Positions 23,585 to 32,835 of a stretch of DNA of 64,000 nucleotides are shown one piece after another (the first letter of the stretch is position 1; the number at the start of each line of letters is the position of its first letter). Below the pieces are notes generated by a model. The model had not been told where the DNA came from, ran no database searches, and was given only the letters and a program-made list of their open reading frames with translations. This DNA comes from Aquilaria yunnanensis (taxonomy: Eukaryota > Streptophyta > Magnoliopsida > Malvales > Thymelaeaceae): NCBI GenBank assembly GCA_039654915.1, contig CM077594.1:20149001-20213000 (forward strand), read 5' to 3'. Position numbers and translations under genes: made by a program.

Positions 23585-25745
23585 AGGTTTCAGATTTATA
23601 CGGTTTTAGCATTTAGGGTTTAGCGTTTAAGGTTTTTAAGGTTTTAAGGTTTAGGTTTTATGGTTTTTTAGGTTAGGGTTTTTAGGGTTTAGCATTTAGG
23701 GTTTTAACATTAACGGTTTAGGATTTATGGTTTTTAGGTTTTTGGGTTTTGGGTATATTGTTTAAGGTTTAGGATTTAGTTTTAATGGTTTAGGGTTTAA
23801 GGGTTTAGGGTTTAGAGTTTTAAGGGTTTGGGGTTTTAAGGGTTTTGGGTGTTAGTGTTTAGGGGTTTGGGGTTTAGGTTTTTAGGGATTAGTTTTTAGG
23901 CTCTAGGGTTTAAGGTTCTGGGGATTAGTGTTTGTAGGTTTATAGTTTAGGGTTTATTGTTTTGTGTTTTGGGTTTAAGATTTTATGGTTTAAAGTTTAG
24001 AGATTAGAGTGTTTGGGGTTTAGAATTTAGGGGTTTGGGGTTTGTAGTTTAGGGTAATTAGGGTTTAATTTTTTTAGGGTTTAGGGTTTATAGTTTAAGG
24101 TTTAGGGTTATTAAGATCTTCTGTTTAGGGTTTTGGGTTTTGGGTTTATTGTTTTGGTTTTAGGGTTTAGGGTTTATTGTTTCAGGTTTTTGGGATTAGG
24201 GTTTTAGGTTTTTAAGGTTTTGGGTGTTAGGTTTACTATTTTGGGTTTATGGTTTTAGGCTTGGGGTTTGGAGTTTAAGGTTTAGAGTTTACAATTTTGG
24301 GTTTTTAGGGTTTTGGGCTTTAGATTTTAGGGTTTATGGTTTAGGGTTTTAAGGTTTTGGGTTAGGTATTTATGGGTTTAGGTATAAGGTTTAGGTATTT
24401 AAGGGTTTTAAGCCTAGGGTTTAGGGTTTTAAGATTTTAGGGTTTGGGGGTTCAGAGTTTTGGGGCTTAAGGTTTAGGGTTTAGGTTTATGGGTTTATGG
24501 TTTAGGGTTCAAGGTTTATTGTTTAGGGTTTATGATATTAAGGTTAATGGTTTAGGGTTTAGGGTTTAGGTTTTAGCATATAGGGTTTAGGATGTGTTTA
24601 GGGTTCTATTCTGGGTTTAGGGTTTTAGGGTTTAGGCTTAAGGTTTAGGGTTTATGGTTTTAGGTTTTAGTGTTTAGAGTATTGGGTTTAGGGGTTTAAG
24701 GTTAAGGTCTAGGGCTTAGGTTAAAGGATTTGTGGTTTAGTGTTTAGGGGTTTCAGGTTTTAGGGTATCAGGTTTTGTGATTTTAGGGTATAGGGTTTAT
24801 GTTTCAGTGTTTAAGGTTAAGGGTTTAGGTTTTAGGGCTTAGGGTTTAGGGCTTTTAGTTTATTTTTAGGGTTTCATGTTTAGGTTTTAGGGTTTAGGGT
24901 TAGGGTTTTTAGGGTGTTTTTGATTTTACTGTTTTGAGTTTTTGGGTTTTGGGTTTATATTTTAGAGTTTAAGGTTTAGGGTTTTTAAGATTAGGGTTTA
25001 AGGTTTAAGGTTTATGGTTTTCAAGGTTTAGGGTTTTAAGGTTTTAGGGTTTAGGGGTTCGGAGTTTTAGGGTTTGGGTTTCTAGGTTGGTGTAGGATTT
25101 AAGTTTTATTATTTAGGGTTTAGGGTTTTAGGTTTATGATTTTAGGGTTAATGGTTTAGCATTTATGGTTTAGGTTTTAGCATTTGGGGTTAGGGCTTAA
25201 GGGTTAAGTGTTTAGGGTTTTAGGGTCTAGGGCTTAGGCTTTGGTATTTACAGTTTTATGTTTTAGTGTTTAAGGTATTGGGTTTACGGGTTTAGGGTTA
25301 GGGTCTAGGGCTTATGGTTTTAGGGTTAGGGTTAAGGAATTTAGGGTTTAGTGTTTTAGGTTTTATGGTGTAGGTTTAAGGATTTTAGGATTTAGGGTTT
25401 ATGTTTCAGGATTTAAGGTTTAGGTTTTAGGGCTTAGGGTTTTAGTTTGTTGTTTAGGTTTTAATGTTTATGTTTTATGGTTTAGGGTTTATGATTTAGG
25501 GTTCAAGGTTTTAGGGTTTAGGGTTTAAGGTTTTTGGGTTTATAATTTAGTGCTTGGGGTTTAGGGTTCTAGGCTTTAGGGTTTACAGATTTCAGGGTTT
25601 TGGGTCTAAGGTTTTGTTTTTTAAGGTTTTAGGGTTTGTTGTTTTAGAGTTTTAGGGTGTAGGGTTTAGGGTTTATTGTTTAGGGTTTAGGGTTTGGAGG
25701 TTTTAGTGCTTGGGGTTTAGGGTTTGTAGGGTTGTTAGGGCATAA
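23585..25745 (+). repeat. Degenerate telomere-type TTTAGGG block
   Basis: Over 2.1 kb of imperfect TTTAGGG, with frequent TTTTAGGG, TTTAAGG, TTTTGGG, TTTATGG and TTAGTG variants, G-rich on the plus strand. No long perfect array remains. The runs of GGG make the plus strand a candidate for G-quadruplexes. It begins just after a short AT-rich junction with the chromovirus that itself repeats TAGGCCAAACTATTTAAA (about 23456 and 23503). It continues into the 825-bp units. Confidence 0.9.
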
Positions 25746-26575
25746 CGAGAACAAAAAATATAAAATAATTAAGTCAAACAAATTTCATAAATTTGCAAAA
25801 ATGACCAACAAATAATTAGGCTTTGGTGTTTGTTGTTCTTAGGGTCGTGAGGTTTAAGGTTTAGGGTTTTAAGGGCTTTGGGGATAAGGTTTAGGGATTA
25901 GGGTTTAAGATTTAGGGTTTTAGGGTTTACGTTTTAGGGATTGAGTTTAAGGTTTAGGGTTTAGGGTTTTTGGTTTTGGGTCCAGTGTTTTGGTTTTAGG
26001 GTTTTGGGTTTTAAGGTTTTCGGGTTTATGGTTTTTAGGGTTTAGGGTTTCTGGGTTTTGAGGTTTAGATTTTAGGGTTTGTAGGGTTGTTAGGGCATTA
26101 GGGTAAAGGGTTTTGGTGTTGTGGGTTTGCAGTTTTAGGGCTTGGGTTCAGGGTTTAGGGTTTGTGGTTTTGGGGTTTAGGGTTTATGGTTTTTATGGTT
26201 TAAGTTTTGAGGTTTAGGGTTTAGGGTTTAAAGTTTGTAGGGTTATTAGGGTCGTAGGGTAAAGGGTTTTGGTGTTTTGGGTTTGCGGTTTTAGGGCTTG
26301 GGATTTAGGGTTTAGTGTTTGGGGTTTAGGGTTTAGGATTTAGGATTTAGGATTTATGAGTTTATAGACCAGCAAGTTGTGTGGACAGTGTGGTACGTTT
26401 GTATGTGGAGGGGTGGCTGCATGAGAGCTAAGTGGTATATGTATTTGGGTGATCTTTTATAAAAATGAATTATTAGTCTTACCTTGGATCGATGGGAAGT
26501 AGCTAGAAATATATATTTTGAGTATGTAAAGAGCATTCTTCTTCATAAGGAGAAGATGGAGGAACACTATTAGAA
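25746..26575 (+). repeat. Compound ~825-bp unit 1 (empty CACTA target)
   Basis: The unit starts with GAACAAAAAATATAAAATAA, continues with a TTTAGGG-like stretch holding a 156-bp internal sub-repeat (GTAGGGTT at 26081 and 26237), and ends with a non-telomeric ~230-base tail (TTTATAGACCAGCAAGTTGTG ... GGAGGAACACTATTAGAA). It repeats 827 bases later. At 26475-26477 it keeps an uninterrupted TTATTAGTCTTACC, which is the empty insertion site of the CACTA element found in unit 2. Confidence 0.9.
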
Positions 26576-27319
26576 GAACAAAAAATATAAAATAATTAAG
26601 TCAAACAAATTTCATAAATTTGCAAAAATGACCAACAAATAATTAGGCTTTGGTGTTTATTGTTCTTAGGGTCGTGAGGTTTAAGGTTTAGGGTTTTAAG
26701 GGCTTTGGGGATAAGGTTTAGGGATTAGGGTTTAAGATTTAGGGTTTTAGGGTTTACGTTTTAGGGATTGGGTTTAAGGTTTAGGGTTTAGGGTTTTTGG
26801 TTTTGGGTCCAGGGTTTTGGTTTTAGGGTTTTGGGTTTTAAGGTTTTCGGGTTTATGGTTTGGGTTTAGGGTTTCTGGGTTTTGAGGTTTAGGTTTTAGG
26901 GTTTGTAAGGTTGTTAGGGCATTAGGGTAAAGGGTTTTGGTGTTGTGGGTTTGCAGTTTTAGGGCTTGGGTTCAGGGTTTAGGGTTTGTGGTTTTGGGGT
27001 TTAGGGTTTATGGTTTTTATGGTTTAAGTTTTGAGGTTTAGGGTTTAGGGTTTAAAGTTTGTAGGGTTATTAGGGCCGTAGGGTAAAGGGTTTTGGTGTT
27101 TTGGGTTTGCGGTTTTAGGGCTTGGGATTTAGGGTTTAGTGTTTGGGGTTTAGGGTTTAGGATTTAGGATTTAGGATTTATGAGTTTATAGACCAGCAAG
27201 TTGTGTGGACAGTGTGGTACGTTTGTATGTGGAGGGGTGGCTGCATGAGAGCTAAGTGGTATATGTATTTGGGTGATCATTTATAAAAATGAATTATTAG
27301 TCACTACTAAAATATCACG

Positions 27320-27730
27320 CTTTTCCAACTGTTAATTTACCAACGGCTACACCGTTGGAATTTACCAACGCGTAGAACCGTTGGTAATTATTTTCCAACG
27401 TGCACGCGTTGGAGAGGGTTTCAAAAAAATTTAACAGTTTTTTTTTTATTTTTCCAACGTGCAAACCGTTGGTAAAATTCCAACTTCCTAGCAGTTGGTA
27501 AATTTTTTTTTTTTTTGGGCTGATTTACCAACGGCTAGCCGTTGGTAAATATTTTCCAACGTGCAGGCGTTGGTGAGGGATTCAAAAAAATTTTACAGAT
27601 TTTTTGATTTCCAACGTGCAAACCATTGGTAATTACCAACGGTCTTAACCGTTGGAAAAATTCCAACTTCCAGCAGTTGGAAATATTTTTTTTTTTTTGA
27701 ACTTTACCAACGGTTCAGCCGTTGGAAAAT
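27320..27730. repeat. Left subterminal palindromic repeats of the CACTA element
   Basis: Repeated words such as TTACCAACGGCTACACCGTTGG, CCAACGCGTAGAACCGTTGG and CCAACGTGCACGCGTTGG, each an imperfect palindrome with CCAAC/GTTGG arms. In CACTA transposons such subterminal motifs are binding sites for the element's DNA-binding protein; that role is inferred here. Confidence 0.85.
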
Positions 27731-27754
27731 TTTTTTTAATACGCAGCGTTTTGA

Positions 27755-28010
27755 TTAAACCCCCCCCCCTCGCGACTCGGTGCGTGCGTTTTGATTTGAT
27801 TTTTAATTTTATCCCCCCCCCCCCCCGCGACTCCAGCTCGTCTTCTTCTTTTTCTTCTTCTTCTGTTCTTCGCGTCCTCTGCGTTTTTTAATTTCAACTG
27901 CCACACGCACACACAGCACGTTCGTTTGAAGACCAAGGGGTGAAATTGCTTCGTTAAGCTTACTAAAACGTGGATCTGGTCTTCATTTCGTTGATCTGTA
28001 GGTTAGTTTG
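27755..28010 (+). promoter_or_regulatory. Candidate promoter/5' leader of the CACTA gene
   Basis: GC-rich island in AT-rich DNA. Two poly-C runs (27760-27769 and 27813-27826) are each followed by CGCGACTC. Then come a CT-rich leader (TCTTCTTCTTTTTCTTCTTC) and a candidate exon ending at ATCTGTAG with GTTAGT downstream. A second possible small exon lies near 28086-28138, ending GGATTTGAG followed by GTATGT. This arrangement resembles the 5' part of a transposon gene, but no transcript evidence is available. Confidence 0.4.
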
Positions 28011-28138
28011 AATATTTTTTCAATTTTTTATTCCGAATTTGGATCGGTTGTTTGTTGATAATGGGTTTTGATTTTCGTTGTTGTAGCTGATTTGAAGCTA
28101 TTTGGAGGTATTTGAAGCAATTGAAGTCGGATTTGAGG

Positions 28139-29500
28139 TATGTTTGTTTAGAACGTATTTTGAATTTTTTTATTTTCTGAAAATTAGTTAATATTTTGAT
28201 TATTTCATTGTATTTTGGAGTAAAATTTGTGAAATATTTTAGATTTATTATTGTTGATGGTTGGATGTGAACTTTTTGGGTGACCCATTATAATTTTTTC
28301 ATTTATGTGAAATTTATTAGTTATTTCTGAATTTTTGGATTAAAAAAAAAAAGAAAATAATTACTTTTAAGTAAAATGTGTGGGTATTATATGTATGTGT
28401 CAAAATATTGAGTTTAATTTAAAATAGTGAAAAATTTATTGTCAGTTAATTAATTAGGTGGTATATTTAATATTTGTGTAAAATTAGTTTCTATATTTAG
28501 ATATAATAAATAAGTAGTTTGGAAGTAAATTAATTAGGTTGTATATTTATGAGTGAAATTATTTAGTTTAATTTAAAATAGTTAATAATAAGTTGTAAGT
28601 AAATTGATTAGGTAGTTTATTTAATTGTTGTGTAAAATTACGTTGTAAGTAATCTACACTTAAATTTACTATCACTTAAATTTTTATTTGTTTAGAACAT
28701 ATTTTTAATTTTTTTATTTTCCAAAAAATAGGTAATATTCCTATTATTACCAGCTATTTTGTAGTAAAATTTGTGAAATATTGGTGATGTATTGTTGTTG
28801 ATGGTTGGATTTGAACTAGTTGGGTGACCCATTATAATTTAACATTTATGTACATTTTCTTAGTTTTTTCAGAATTTTGGGATTAAATTAAAAATAGAAA
28901 ATAATTACTTTTAAGTAAAATGTGTGGGTAATATATGCATATGTCAAAATATTGAGTTTAATTAAAACCAAATCATGAACATACTAATAGATATATTTAT
29001 CACCATTTCATTATTTCTATCTAAGATGGTCCATTTTTATTGTTTACTGAATATTTGTACCTTTCAGGACAACAAACTTTGATTTCCTTCACAATTGCTA
29101 GAATTAATATGAAAATTGTCCCGCTTTTTCCTTTACAAAAAATTAAATGTTGGTCTCAGTAGTATTGTAGCGTAAAATCTCTTGTTCTTACCTGTAAAAT
29201 ATTTTTTGTTGTCGTACTATGAAATTCTTTAGTATCTTTAAAAATATACAATAATTTTTATTTACGTAAATTGCTTATGTAGTATAATTAATTTCTGTTA
29301 ATTCATTTGCAAATCTCATACTGTTAAAAATAACTCAAGAAAAGACTAAATAACTCAAGAAAAGACCAAACATGAATTGAACGCAATCTGCTTCCTAACC
29401 CTAACCTTTACCTTAGAGCATAAAACTAAACTTAAACCCAAGACCCCAAACCTAAACTTGGTTAACCCTAATTACAATATGTAACCTAAACTATAAGTCT
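28139..29500 (+). other. AT-rich presumed intron of the CACTA element
   Basis: No open frames of note. A diverged internal duplication is visible: the phrases TGATGGTTGGAT, TGAAC and GGGTGACCCATTATAATTT recur near 28254 and 28798. A short CCCTAA-like stretch (29395-29480) precedes the exon region. Confidence 0.5.
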
Positions 29501-29507
29501 ATAGTAT

Positions 29508-29906
29508 TTGCAGTATCTGGGGTGGGTCCTAAATCTAAACTCTAAAAGACATAAACTTAGATTAGGATCTGAGCAGTGTGCTATACCGGGACGCCGACAG
29601 CCAGGTTCCATCCCGCCTATCGACATCACACAGACACCGCAATTCAACGAGCAAGTACAGAAGATGATGGCGGAGGAGAATGCGCGAAGGGATGCGGAGT
29701 ACGAGAGGAAGCTCGAGAGGATTCAGAGGAGACAAAGAGCAGAGATGGAGGCTCAGAGAGCTGCATTGGAGGCAAACCGGGCGCAGTTGGAGATTATTTG
29801 TCGTTCGCTAAACCTTCCATGCCCGCCGGCACAACCAGTTCCACATTATCCGGATGACTCGGAGTCAGAGGATGAGGAGATAGTCGGGACCTCATCAACA
29901 GGTTAG
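29508..29906 (+). CDS. Coiled-coil exon, probably remnant of a CACTA-encoded protein
   Basis: A 132-codon plus-strand frame; the real exon probably starts later, around 29575, since the first 20 codons sit in AT-rich DNA. The GC-rich part encodes DITQTPQFNEQVQKMM, a charged helix rich in E, R, A and Q of about 60 residues (heptad-like, EENARRDAEYERKLERIQRR onward), then SLNLPCPPAQPVP and an acidic tail DDSESEDEE. GTTAGC after TCATCAACAG could be a splice donor. This layout fits C-terminal exons of plant En/Spm-type transposon proteins, but no catalytic domain is present and the family match is by general resemblance. Confidence 0.45.
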   Translation: MQYLGWVLNLNSKRHKLRLGSEQCAIPGRRQPGSIPPIDITQTPQFNEQVQKMMAEENARRDAEYERKLERIQRRQRAEMEAQRAALEANRAQLEIICRSLNLPCPPAQPVPHYPDDSESEDEEIVGTSSTG

Positions 29907-30225
29907 CACATTTCTGCAGTTCTTGTATTAGAGCATGGCAACTTTATTATTTTTAGACCTAAATCAGACTGACTTGATATTTATGAAATGTGTAAGCCGT
30001 TGAATGTTGAATGCTTTCTTTCAGACATATCTGTTATTGCTTTAATCCAGCTGTAGTTGAGAATATTAATATTTCAATTACGTTGACATAGTTGTGTAAT
30101 GTTTACTGCTGAGTAAAGCCGGGCGTATTTTTGAATTGGTAATTTACTTTTGAATGTGGATTGAAACGGGGAAAAATACGAAACAACCGAAACCTGGAAC
30201 GTTTAATATACATAACGAACGCGCA

Positions 30226-30780
30226 AATGTTAAACAAACCAACTTCCGCGAAGGGTCAGTACCAACGGCTTTATAACAACACCGTTACCAACTTCCGCCA
30301 GTTGGTAATTACCAACTGTCAAGTTACCAACTGCTGACAGTTGGTAATTTACCAACGTGCAGCAGTTGGTAACCCAATTACCAACGTGAAGCAGTTGGTG
30401 AATTACCAACGTGCAGCAGTTGGTAATTGGGTTACCAACTGCTGCGCGTTGGTAAGTTACCAACGTGCTGCGCGTTGGTAACTTACCAACGTGCAGTTAC
30501 CAACGTGCTGCGCGTTGGTAACTTACCAACGCGCAGCACGTTGGTAACTTACTAACGCGCAGAAGTTGGTAACTATAACTACGCGATGGAAACCGAGTCC
30601 ATTAAATGACCGTTGGTAATTACGAACGTGTATTTTACCAACGTGTTATTAGTTGCGCGTTGGTAAAGAATTTTCCAACGTATGGAATACCAACTGCCAT
30701 TTACCAACGTGCAGCAGTTGGTAAATTCAGTTTACCAACTGCTGCACGTTGGTAAATGGCAGTTAGTAAAGTCCGTTTTT
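30226..30780. repeat. Right subterminal palindromic repeats of the CACTA element
   Basis: At least twenty copies of words built on TTACCAACGTGCAGCAGTTGG and GTTACCAACGTGCTGCGCGTTGG, alternating in orientation so that neighbouring arms pair. They are denser and more regular than the left set. The frames open through them are accidental. Confidence 0.9.
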
Positions 30781-30950
30781 TTAGTAGTGAGTCTTACCTT
30801 GGATCGATGGGAAGTAGCTAGAAATATATATTTTGAGTATGTAAAGAGCATTTTTCTTCATAAGGAGAAGATGGAGGAACACTATTAGAAGAACAAAAAA
30901 TATAAAATAATTAAGTCAAACAAATTTCATAAATCAGCAAAAATGACCAA

Positions 30951-32043
30951 CAAAAAATTATGTATGAACTTATGGATGGATGAATGTATTTATGTATGCA
31001 TGTACATATATGCAAGCATGGATGTATGTATGCATGAATGTATGAATGCATATTCATGCATGCATGGAAGGATGGTGCACTAATGTATAGCCAAAAACAA
31101 AGTTGTGAATGGCGAAAAATTCAAGAAGCACCATATTCTGCTGGAATATTCTCATACTTACCTGAGCAATGTGTAACCATTATATGAAAATGATAAAAAA
31201 AAATTCAGTAAGGGGGGAGAGCTCAACAAAATTTAAAATGCTAACTCCAAATATTTGGGATCCAAAGCGGTAGTGTTGACCACTAGATAGGTCTCACTTT
31301 ATTTTTGCAAAGTGAACAAGTCATGCAAATCCTAGTATTTTACCAAATTAAACAAGTTACCCTACAAACTTTTCAATGGACAAATAACCAAAGCTGAGTA
31401 CATATTCCAATTGTTGCACAAGTTTCTTGGAAATGAAGTTTAGACCTAGCTAGATGAGCTTAATCCAAGGGCACTAAATTGGCATAAATAACATAAGCAA
31501 ATGTAACCAACGTTTTTATTGCAAAAAAACAAACCAAAGGCCTAAGTGACTATTGAAGAACTAGTGATTTAATTAACTGCTAGACAAACCTCCGGTCAAG
31601 TATTAGCACAAAACGTTCTTACACGAAATAAAAATTGACTTACTTAAGTAACACACTAGGTGGACGTGCCAACAAACTAGTGGAATTTGTTTTTAAAGCA
31701 AAATCAAAAGTCGTACAAAGTAGTCCAAAATAAAGAAAAAATTAAAAGGGAAAAAAGTATACGGCCTTTTTTTGGAGTGTCAATAAAAAATAAAAAATAA
31801 AAAATGTGGCAAAGCATGTAACTGATGGAAATTTTTAGACAGCGATGCTGTCTTTTAAAAAAACTGAATGCAAAAGAAAGGTTTTCTTTCATAGACAAAA
31901 AAAAAAAAAAAACAAAAAAAGAAAATTGTGCAGACTATGTTCTTTCTATAGTTGATTAATACTTAGAGTAAGCAGTCAACTCAACTAAAGAGAAGTTTTG
32001 TGACTAAAAAGCAGAAAAATTGGCTAAGGGACATCCAACTCAC
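30951..32043. other. Non-coding DNA with ATGT/ATGC microsatellite and a diverged duplicate
   Basis: Begins with GGATGGATGAATG/TGTATGCATG repeats (30970-31075). The following ~120 bases match 32840-32960 in the same orientation (GCATAGCCAAAAC-like, AATTCAAGAAGCA), so a segment with its microsatellite was duplicated about 1.75 kb apart. The remainder is AT-rich and may be intron of the gene fragment described next. Confidence 0.5.
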
Positions 32044-32627
32044 CCCACTTTTACGACATGCAAAGGGCTAATGGCTGCGAGTTAGACTTCCTTGGCATAT
32101 TAGAAGTGAATCATAAATTCTAATAAGAAAGTCAATAAGCAGCAACGAGTAGAACACTCCAAAAAAATGAAATTATCATAAAACTCATTCCTAAAATGAA
32201 TGGCCTGAAAACATGCAGCAAATTTTAAATATTGAGTGAAAGTAACATACCTAACCCTATGCAATTATTTTGTAGGTTATAAGAAAGGCTAAAAAGGCCA
32301 ACACCTATAGGCAACCTGCAAAAAAACTGAACTAGACGTAGTAGAAAATGGGGGGAAAGGGGAATATTTTTTTAACTTCCTCGAATTTCTAGTTGAAATA
32401 GAGCCACTTTTAATGCTATTAATCGTGACCAAATTAAAGAAAAACTTTAAATGCAGAAATGACCAAAAAACAAAATAGATATATAACATAAATATTTGGC
32501 AATGTAAAGGTGCTTACTTACCACATATATAGAATGTCAAACTCTGAATCAGAACGCTCACTTGATTGCTCCAGTGTTTCTGAGATCGTCAGAATTTGAA
32601 ATCTCATTCCACATGACTCAAGATTTT
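32044..32627 (-). pseudogene. Trapped gene fragment: three exons with matching splice phases
   Basis: Read on the minus strand. Exon 32522-32627 follows TTTGACTATCTTTTCTAG and ends before GTAAGTAAG; it encodes a phrase ending SSERSDSEFDILYM. Exon 32251-32315 follows CAGTTTTTTTGCAG and ends before GTATGTTAC; its only open frame (PIGVGLFSLSYNLQNN) is the one required by the phase of the previous exon. A possible third exon, 32044-32074, follows AACTCGCAG and ends before GTGAGTTGG, again in phase. I do not recognise the protein. No start or stop was found and the fragment breaks off towards the telomere-like repeats, so it is probably a truncated host gene. Confidence 0.4.
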
Positions 32628-32739
32628 CTAGAAAAGATAGTCAAATAAAGAGGGCAGAACTAGAAATGGTTGTTAGAGAAATACAAATGCTTTGACAAAT
32701 CATTATTACATCTGTCTATGTGTGTATGTATGAATGGAT

Positions 32740-32835
32740 ATGAGGGATGGATGGATGGATGGATGGGTATGTATGCATGTATGTGTGTATGTATGTATGC
32801 ATGTATGGATGGATGGATGGATGGATGGATGAATG
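32740..32835 (+). repeat. (ATGG)n/(ATGT)n microsatellite
   Basis: Runs of GGATGGATGGATGG at about 32744-32768 and 32803-32830, separated by ATGTATGCATGTATG. All the isoleucine-histidine-proline-serine open frames on the minus strand here are translations of this repeat. Confidence 0.92.

Larger units (their letters stand above)
27302..30789 (+). mobile_element. CACTA element with perfect ends and AGT target duplication
   Basis: Left end CACTACTAAAA (27302), right end TTTTAGTAGTG (ending 30789), perfect inverted repeats of at least 11 bases. The 3-bp duplication AGT lies at 27299-27301 and 30790-30792, and the uninterrupted target is present in the neighbouring unit at 26475-26477. Length is 3488 bp. 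Both ends carry dense palindromic subterminal repeats of CCAAC...GTTGG type. The interior has a GC-rich leader-like region and one coiled-coil exon but no TNP2-type transposase, so the element is non-autonomous. It appears to be among the youngest elements in the window. Confidence 0.93.
26576..30950 (+). repeat. Compound unit 2 (split by CACTA) plus start of unit 3
   Basis: Unit 2 runs 26576-27301, is interrupted by the CACTA element, and resumes with AGTCTTACCTTGGATCGATGG at 30790 up to about 30890. The start of a third unit (GAACAAAAAATATAAAATAA) follows and breaks off near 30950. Removing the 3491 inserted bases gives a spacing of 824, against 827 for the first pair. Confidence 0.9.

Noticed and set aside
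23585..27180. Possible true chromosome end or telomere
   Set aside because: Heptamers are heavily degenerate, unrelated sequence continues on both sides, and the block lies inside a retrotransposon.
30226..30780. CRISPR-like or attachment-site array of palindromes
   Set aside because: The palindromes belong to the subterminal region of a CACTA element with defined ends and target duplication.
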